From a virus, in IMG/VR virus record IMGVR_UViG_3300025000_000288, positions 1 through 33,832 of that record: a stretch of DNA of 33,832 nucleotides. The stretch is one strand, 5' to 3'. Positions 29,658-33,832 of this stretch are shown in pieces; within the stretch, counting starts at the first letter, position 1, and each line of letters opens with the position of its first letter. The translations under genes and the position numbers were made by a program. Under the pieces are notes generated by a model. It saw only the letters and a program-made list of their open reading frames with translations. It ran no database searches and had not been told where the DNA came from.

Positions 29658-29810
29658 TCAATCCACCGGGATGAAATCATTCGGATCGACAATGGTAAAC
29701 TGATCCACCCCGCAGCTCTGGCAGGTAAAAGCTATCTCCAAACTTCCCTCGTTCGGCTCGACCGTGACGTTTTTGTAATCGTTATCCACATGACATAATG
29801 GGTATTCCAT
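29658..29810 (-). CDS. 50-aa early protein with CxxC pair
   Basis: From ATG 29810, with GGGAG six bases upstream, to TGA 29658. Sequence MEYPLCHVDNDYKNVTVEPN, then EGSLEIAFTCQSCGVDQF and FIPVD. Cys6, Cys30 and Cys33, perhaps with His7, could bind zinc. Alternating strands suggest a zinc-ribbon mini-domain. Function unknown. Confidence 0.6.
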   Translation of the reverse strand: MEYPLCHVDNDYKNVTVEPNEGSLEIAFTCQSCGVDQFTIVDPNDFIPVD

Positions 29811-29864
29811 AATCATCTCCCTGTGATTTTCCTTAACAGCTTATCAGCTCAACAACTTATCATC

Positions 29865-30461
29865 TCAAACAGCCGCCATATCCAGGCTGATCTGGTTATA
29901 TCCTCCGCGCTCATCCCTTTCGTAGAGGCGGATATAGCTCTTACTGCCAGCAACCGCCACGGAATCGGAAATGGCGTCCATGGCCAGCCGCCATTTGTCA
30001 TCCTTGATGTCCAGCCGTCGCAGGCCGAGCACGCGCCGCGTATTGATCCGCGACTCCTGGTCAGGCTGGAATGCGTCATTGATCAACGTCCTGATCTCCG
30101 GCCGCGACTCGGAAGACCAGTCATTGATGCATTCATCGATCAGCGCCTTGGCAGCCTGCAACCCCTCGTCAAACACCAGAGATTCAGCCACGGCGATCTG
30201 AATTTTGTACTTCCTGTCATACGTGGTCAAGCTGACATTTCCCTTGCGTCCGCCCATCTCAACCCCGTAACGCTCTGCAGAAAGCTCTACGAACGCCTGA
30301 ATGTCTCCCATGGTTTGCTTCTTAAAGGTGGCCATCTGTTGCGACAGGATCATGGCCTTGCCGATAATCTCCTTAACCAGCTCGTCACGGGCAAGATCGA
30401 TCGGCCGCACGTTCTCCACCCGCACCAGCCGTCCCTGGCCGTCCATCATAAATCCGTCCAT
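29865..30461 (-). CDS. DUF3164 protein
   Basis: 198 aa from ATG 30461 (an upstream GTG is also in frame). DUF3164 landmarks: RDELVKEIIGKAMILSQQMATFKKQTMGDIQAFVELSAERYGVEMGGRKGNVSLTTYDRKYKIQIAVAESLVFDEGLQAAKALIDECI, and later RLDIKDDKWRLAMDAISDSVAVAGSKSYIRLYERD. This family is a standard early gene of Mu-like phages, after muB; its role is unknown. The ATG overlaps the stop of the preceding gene (TGATG). Confidence 0.88.
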   Translation of the reverse strand: MDGFMMDGQGRLVRVENVRPIDLARDELVKEIIGKAMILSQQMATFKKQTMGDIQAFVELSAERYGVEMGGRKGNVSLTTYDRKYKIQIAVAESLVFDEGLQAAKALIDECINDWSSESRPEIRTLINDAFQPDQESRINTRRVLGLRRLDIKDDKWRLAMDAISDSVAVAGSKSYIRLYERDERGGYNQISLDMAAV

Positions 30462-30871
30462 CACGCCACTCCCTGAAACTGGTTTGCTCCGACAACCCTG
30501 GCCTGCGGCTCAGCCTTGATCAACAGATACCGTTTAACCTTGTACTGGGCGTTTTCCAGGATGGCCGCCAGCCGGTACATGCTCAGATCATCCAGCCGGC
30601 CTGGCCGGTTGATCTGGTCAAGCTGGGAGCGCAGGGCGTTCAGGGTGTTCAGGCAATCCAGCCGCTTTTTCTCCTCGGGATCGAACCGCACCCCGTTCAC
30701 CCGCAGCATGCTGCCGGCCATATCCTTGATGTTCTGCAGATTGGCGAACATCATTTCCCCCTGCTGCTCCGGCACATAGCCGCCATGTTTCACCACCAGC
30801 TGCAGATCAGCAGCCGCGTTCATGATGTCGACCGCCGCCTCGCGGATTTCCTCGATTCTTTTTTCAGTCAT
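30461..30871 (-). CDS. Helical early protein downstream of muB
   Basis: 136 aa. Helical, with IEEIREAAVDIMNAAADLQLVVKHGG, then NLQNIKDMAGSML and KKRLDCLNTLNALRSQLDQINRPGRLDDLSMYRLAAILENAQYKVKRYLL. No family recognised. GGGAGG precedes the ATG. Its first nine codons and ribosome site are also present in the second repeat copy near 32013, so the gene originally followed muB directly. Confidence 0.65.
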   Translation of the reverse strand: MTEKRIEEIREAAVDIMNAAADLQLVVKHGGYVPEQQGEMMFANLQNIKDMAGSMLRVNGVRFDPEEKKRLDCLNTLNALRSQLDQINRPGRLDDLSMYRLAAILENAQYKVKRYLLIKAEPQARVVGANQFQGVA

Positions 30872-31047
30872 CGTAAACCTCCCGTGTTTTTTTCTTGACT
30901 CAACTCAGCTTTAAATCGTCCCGATTACCTCGGCGCTCACCAACTGCTCGCCCATTTCCTGGCACGCATTCAGCGCCCTGGCCGTCAGGTTGTTAACCGT
31001 CAGAGGGTAGGCGTGGCTGACCTTGCTCCTGCCGTCCCTGGATGCGG
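30844..31047. repeat. Direct repeat copy A (204 bp)
   Basis: Identical to 31986-32189 apart from one base (G at 30950, A at 32092). Contains the last 45 or so codons of muB, its stop, the short gap and the first nine codons of the next gene. Together with copy B it brackets a 938-bp insert. Confidence 0.95.
30911..31047 (-). pseudogene. muB 3' fragment
   Basis: Copy of the last 45 or so codons of the MuB-like gene, ending at the same stop codon (ending EQLVSAEVIGTI), without start or ATPase motifs. It was left by the duplication that came with the cassette insertion. One base differs from the intact copy. Confidence 0.9.
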
Positions 31048-31068
31048 CTTGCATGTTCTAATATTTCT

Positions 31069-31431
31069 TCACTTTTTACCATGGTCAAATCCTCCCAGGG
31101 CATCAAGCCCTGCAATTACAATCAACCGCATGCGCCCGGCGAGACTGCCGGGCATCTTGTCAACCTGCGCCCACACTTTGCGGGGCAGGCCGACTGTTCG
31201 GTTCTCCGATTTCTCTTGTTCTGGCTTTCTCTGCCCGCCTACGTGTCTTTTAAACATGATCGGTTTCTCCAACCCGCCCCGGCCAAAACAGCGCGGGCAG
31301 ATTCCGTCCTGATCAAAGACGGAATGTTGGCAACCACAACACCCGCAGGTGGTCTGGTTGCCTGGACAATCCGACCACCGACACTCGCCAGTGGTCTCCG
31401 AAATCTCTCTTCCGCAGTGTTCGCAGTTCAT
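31069..31431 (-). CDS. Zinc-ribbon plus ribbon-helix-helix protein in the inserted cassette
   Basis: 120 aa from ATG 31431 with a GGAAGGA site. Residues 1-50 are packed with Cys: MNCEHCGREI, GECRWSDCPG, TTCGCCGCQH, GICPRCFGRG, likely two zinc ribbons. The C-terminal NRTVGLPRKVWAQVDKMPGS followed by LAGRMRLIVIAGLDAL resembles a ribbon-helix-helix DNA-binding domain. It lies downstream of a 77-aa orphan with its own promoter, so it may be the repressor of the cassette. I do not recognise the full-length protein. Confidence 0.65.
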   Translation of the reverse strand: MNCEHCGREISETTGECRWSDCPGNQTTCGCCGCQHSVFDQDGICPRCFGRGGLEKPIMFKRHVGGQRKPEQEKSENRTVGLPRKVWAQVDKMPGSLAGRMRLIVIAGLDALGGFDHGKK

Positions 31432-31504
31432 AATTTCCTTCCTTTGCCCTTCATGGGCCATGGTTTGATCCCGGATTCTGCCTGGTCAGGTTAACCGCTC
31501 ATCA

Positions 31505-31529
31505 CGGCCCTGGTGCGTGTCCAGGGCCG
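31505..31529 (-). terminator. 9-bp GC hairpin between the two cassette genes
   Basis: CGGCCCTGG (31505-31513) pairs with CCAGGGCCG (31521-31529) around a 7-base loop. It lies just after the stop of the 77-aa gene. No U run follows on the minus strand, so it is a possible attenuator or mRNA-stability element that would lower expression of the downstream gene. Confidence 0.45.
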
Positions 31530-31538
31530 GGGGAATGG

Positions 31539-31772
31539 TTATGCAACTCCCATTTCTTGCAACGCTGAGCTGCATTCGGTGCAGCCTGTTTTTGACTTGA
31601 AAATGTTGACTGACTCTTGAAGGTAATCAACCCCTTCACTGTCAAGTCGCGAACCGTCAAGTTCCATCTCCAGGACAGAAAAACCACCAACAGGCCGACC
31701 AATACTATCAAAATTGTTGCTGATTCCCAGGGAGATTCCCCCTTTTTTGTTTTCAAAGTAGAAAATTGTCAT
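31539..31772 (-). CDS. 77-aa orphan protein in the inserted cassette
   Basis: From ATG 31772, with AGAGGA about eight bases upstream. Begins MTIFYFENKKGGISLGISNN, continues with FSVLEMELDGSRLDSEGVDY and ends with a Cys pair (TGCTECSSALQEMG). Mixed alpha/beta, slightly acidic, no family recognised. It is the first gene behind a strong promoter in an AT-rich insert and is followed by a DNA-binding protein, the layout of phage moron operons such as anti-CRISPR plus Aca pairs. That role is only a hypothesis. Confidence 0.6.
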   Translation of the reverse strand: MTIFYFENKKGGISLGISNNFDSIGRPVGGFSVLEMELDGSRLDSEGVDYLQESVNIFKSKTGCTECSSALQEMGVA

Positions 31773-31820
31773 GATCGTATCCTCTCTTAAGTTTTGGCTT
31801 AATGACCTTCCCTTTGATTT

Positions 31821-31849
31821 AATATAGCCATTACTGTGCCACAAGTCAA
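31821..31849 (-). promoter_or_regulatory. Strong sigma70 promoter of the cassette
   Basis: Minus strand TTGACT (31849-31844), 17-base spacer, TATATT (31826-31821): five of six bases at each box with ideal spacing. A palindrome TGTGGCACA fills part of the spacer (31843-31835) and may be an operator. The 77-aa gene begins 48 bases after the -10. Confidence 0.8.
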
Positions 31850-31971
31850 GTTAAATTAATAAATATTATCATCAATAAATACGTGTAGTTATGAACAAAG
31901 CAAGCAAGGTTGATAAAAAATAAATTGACATGAAATTGCAGAGTTCGCCCGGAGGGGGTCCCGATGGGGGG

Positions 31972-32013
31972 CTATACACCTCCCGGGATTTCCTCGATTC
32001 TTTTTTCAGTCAT
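31972..32013 (-). pseudogene. 5' fragment of the post-muB gene
   Basis: Same ATG, ribosome site and first nine codons (MTEKRIEEI) as the gene at 30461-30871. It then enters insert sequence and stops after 13 codons (PGGV then TAG). It marks the left edge of copy B and shows where the gene was interrupted. Confidence 0.85.
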
Positions 32014-32189
32014 CGTAAACCTCCCGTGTTTTTTTCTTGACTCAACTCAGCTTTAAATCGTCCCGATTACCTCGGCGCTCACCAACTGCTCACCCATTTC
32101 CTGGCACGCATTCAGCGCCCTGGCCGTCAGGTTGTTAACCGTCAGAGGGTAGGCGTGGCTGACCTTGCTCCTGCCGTCCCTGGATGCGG
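31986..32189. repeat. Direct repeat copy B (204 bp)
   Basis: Partner of 30844-31047, offset exactly 1142 bases, one mismatch. Here the muB end belongs to the intact muB gene and the downstream gene start is the broken one. Confidence 0.95.
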
Positions 32190-33309
32190 TGGTCAGCCGC
32201 TTACCAATGGCCTCGAAGGCGTCCTCGGCGAAGATGTCGCCGATATCCCGGCCGATCCGTTTGAACTTCACCTGCAGATAGTCGCGCAAATGTCCGTTCA
32301 GGCCGCGGATCTCCGCCACTTGCACCCGCCTGATCACCTCGCGCATGTCCACGTTCTGCCCTTCGTCAAAGCGGTGTTTAAGCTCGGACTGGCCGATAAG
32401 GATGATGCCGAGCAGCTTCTTGTAGCCGTCTTCCAGTTCGTAGAACCGTTTCAGGTACTTCAGGGTGTTGACGTTCAGGTCATGGGCCTCCTCGATGAAG
32501 ATGCAGGCCCTGAAACCGCTTTTCGCCCGGTCGAGCAGCAGCCGCTGCACCTGGCGGGTTTTGTCCTCAAGCTTTACCCGGCACTTTTCGCTGCTGACAT
32601 CCTGGATGATGGCGTCGCAGATCGAGGCCGCCGTCAACTTTGTTTTATCGATCATCTGAGGATAGATGACCAGGGTGTCGCCGTCCCGCTTTAGCTGCTC
32701 CACCACCTTGCGCCGCATGACGGATTTCCCGCTGCCCACCTCGCCGAGCACCGCCAAAAACCCGCCGTGCCGCGAGGCGTCGAGCATGGCCGCCTCGACA
32801 TAGCGGTGCTCGTCTGACATGTAGACATCGCTGTCCTTCTGGATGTCGTCAATGAATGGATTGCGGAACAGCTTGAAGTGCCGCATTGCCTCCTGTGATA
32901 TCATTTCCACCTCCCGTAGAATAATTTCCTCCGGATCGCCCGGAAGACATGCCTTGTGCTGCAACCCGTTCCTGACGCGCAGCGAATGTCCGGCAGGATG
33001 CCTTTTCCTCAGCTGGCTATCATGCTTGTTCCAGATATCAGCCGTGGTCAGGCCGTTTCCCGTAAGCCAGTCCTGGGCCTCCAGCCGGCCGGCGATGACC
33101 GTCTCCACCGCCGCCTTGAACCCCTCCATGGTGCTGGGGATATAGCCCCGGTTGACGCACAGGTTCATGGTCGGCCTGGATACGTCGCGGCCGATAATCT
33201 CCGCCACCGATCGCTGCAGGTCAGACTGGGTTATCCCGCAGGACAGCACCAGATCCTTAAGCACGATCGGCTCGAAATCCATGGCATATGCCTTTCTTGG
33301 TTTGCTCAT
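32053..33309 (-). CDS. MuB-like AAA ATPase, transposition target protein
   Basis: 418 aa from ATG 33309, six bases after GGGAG; in-frame upstream ATGs lie in the transposase gene. Residues 18-57 form an N-terminal HTH (LVLSCGITQSDLQRSVAEIIGRDVSRPTMNL). After a linker comes the ATPase core: HGGFLAVLGEVGSGKS (Walker A 189-196), ACIFIEEAH (Walker B about 268-276) and an IGQSEL sensor. The C-terminal domain has VSHAYPLTVNNLTARALNAC. MuB forms ATP-bound filaments on target DNA and recruits the transposase. The protein is about 100 residues longer than Mu MuB and resembles ExeA/TniB-type ATPases in its core. Its 3' end is duplicated. Confidence 0.92.
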   Translation of the reverse strand: MSKPRKAYAMDFEPIVLKDLVLSCGITQSDLQRSVAEIIGRDVSRPTMNLCVNRGYIPSTMEGFKAAVETVIAGRLEAQDWLTGNGLTTADIWNKHDSQLRKRHPAGHSLRVRNGLQHKACLPGDPEEIILREVEMISQEAMRHFKLFRNPFIDDIQKDSDVYMSDEHRYVEAAMLDASRHGGFLAVLGEVGSGKSVMRRKVVEQLKRDGDTLVIYPQMIDKTKLTAASICDAIIQDVSSEKCRVKLEDKTRQVQRLLLDRAKSGFRACIFIEEAHDLNVNTLKYLKRFYELEDGYKKLLGIILIGQSELKHRFDEGQNVDMREVIRRVQVAEIRGLNGHLRDYLQVKFKRIGRDIGDIFAEDAFEAIGKRLTTASRDGRSKVSHAYPLTVNNLTARALNACQEMGEQLVSAEVIGTI

Positions 33310-33346
33310 TTCCATCTCCCGTCCTTTGTTATAGGGGCCGTTCAGA

Positions 33347-33832
33347 TTACAGCGCCAGCCGCCTCTGCAGCTCCCCGCCATGCCAGTCACATCCGTCACT
33401 CATTGCCGCCACCACCTGGTCTGCCCGGTCAACCGCTATGGAACTGCCGAACTCTGCCCGCAACGCCTGATTGGTTGCCGGATCAATGGTTATCCCGGCC
33501 ATCCGCAGCCGCTTGAACAGCTCGATAATAGAAATTGCTGCATCTTCGGCCGGCCTGGACACCTCCATTGGCGTGCCGCGCCGCGGCATGGGGATGGAGG
33601 CGATCTTCTCCGCCTGGTGGCCAAATACCCGCAGTGATCCGGCAAACGGCAAATCGTTCTTGCCGCGTTCCTCGCCATAGGCCCGGTTGGCGTTGGTCTT
33701 CAGCGCCTGCTGCACCATGGTTTCCGGCTGCGCCTTATACTCTTGGCCGATGATCGCCGCGTCAGCCGAGAACCCGCCGGCAAGCCGACCTGATGGCTGC
33801 GCCAGATAGGTTTTGCCATTGAACACCACTGC
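33347..33832 (-). CDS. MuA-like transposase, C-terminal part (cut by the window edge)
   Basis: At least 161 residues, open to the right edge, so the DDE catalytic core lies outside. What remains begins VFNGKTYLAQ, the start of a beta-barrel like the Mu transposase C-terminal domain, with HQAEKIASIPMPRRGTP-like basic segments. It ends with the helical region (ISIIELFKRLRMAGITIDPATNQALRAEF) that in MuA contacts MuB. The position immediately upstream of muB confirms the call. It is followed by muB after 37 bases. Confidence 0.8.
   Translation of the reverse strand, partial: AVVFNGKTYLAQPSGRLAGGFSADAAIIGQEYKAQPETMVQQALKTNANRAYGEERGKNDLPFAGSLRVFGHQAEKIASIPMPRRGTPMEVSRPAEDAAISIIELFKRLRMAGITIDPATNQALRAEFGSSIAVDRADQVVAAMSDGCDWHGGELQRRLAL

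Noticed and set aside
31505-31529. Intrinsic terminator between the cassette genes
   Set aside because: The stem is strong, but neither strand has the T run needed, so it is listed only as a possible attenuator.
30844-32189. 204-bp repeats as target-site duplication or long terminal repeats of a transposon
   Set aside because: Transposition duplications are usually 2-14 bp, the repeat consists of ordinary phage gene sequence, and the insert contains no transposase.

Overview
The window is most of a Mu-like (transposable, contractile-tailed) phage or prophage. Almost every real gene lies on the minus strand, so the phage reads right to left. It starts inside a MuA-type transposase that is cut by the right edge of the window. 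It ends with tail-fibre genes and an AT-rich non-coding stretch at the left edge that is probably the phage right end. No chromosomal host gene is visible. The host should be a Gram-negative bacterium, because the virion genes are of the Proteobacteria-type Mu family, the GC content is fairly high and the Shine-Dalgarno sites are good. A Desulfobulbus/Desulfovibrio/Geobacter-like host is plausible, but nothing in the window proves it.

Early region (about 33.8 to 26.4 kb): transposase C-terminus, MuB-like AAA ATPase, a DUF3164 protein, a run of small and often Cys-rich proteins, GemA (Gp16 family) and a Mor-type activator. This part carries two striking structures. First, a 938-bp cassette is inserted between muB and the next gene, flanked by 204-bp direct repeats with a single mismatch. 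It has its own near-consensus sigma70 promoter, a 77-aa orphan and a zinc-ribbon/ribbon-helix-helix protein. Second, a 38-bp perfect palindrome lies at 29613-29650.

Switch and lysis region (about 26.3 to 21 kb): a phospholipase A2-like protein comes first. Next is a structured leader that looks like the C4 antisense RNA of P1/P22-type phages: a folded RNA with its own terminator, followed by two short complementary sites in front of an ORF6N antirepressor-like gene. A terminator, a candidate promoter and a leader hairpin follow, then an M15 endolysin, a secreted FN3-type protein, a small membrane peptide and an AT-richer block of beta-rich fibre-like proteins including a tandem duplicated pair. 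A DksA/TraR zinc finger and a one-helix membrane protein complete the region.

Packaging and head (20.6 to 11 kb): small and large terminase, portal, Mu gpF-like minor head protein, a fused prohead protease/major capsid protein, a signal-peptide-bearing protein, and connector and tail-completion proteins. Tail (11 to 0.2 kb): DUF2635, sheath, tube, a gp41-type chaperone with a probable programmed frameshift, tape measure, gpN, gpP, gp45 spike, gp46, gp47, a gp48 with a long C-terminal extension, a glycine-rich adhesin and a fibre-associated protein. Most late genes overlap by 1-25 bases (ATGA/TGATG), so they are probably translated from long coupled mRNAs.
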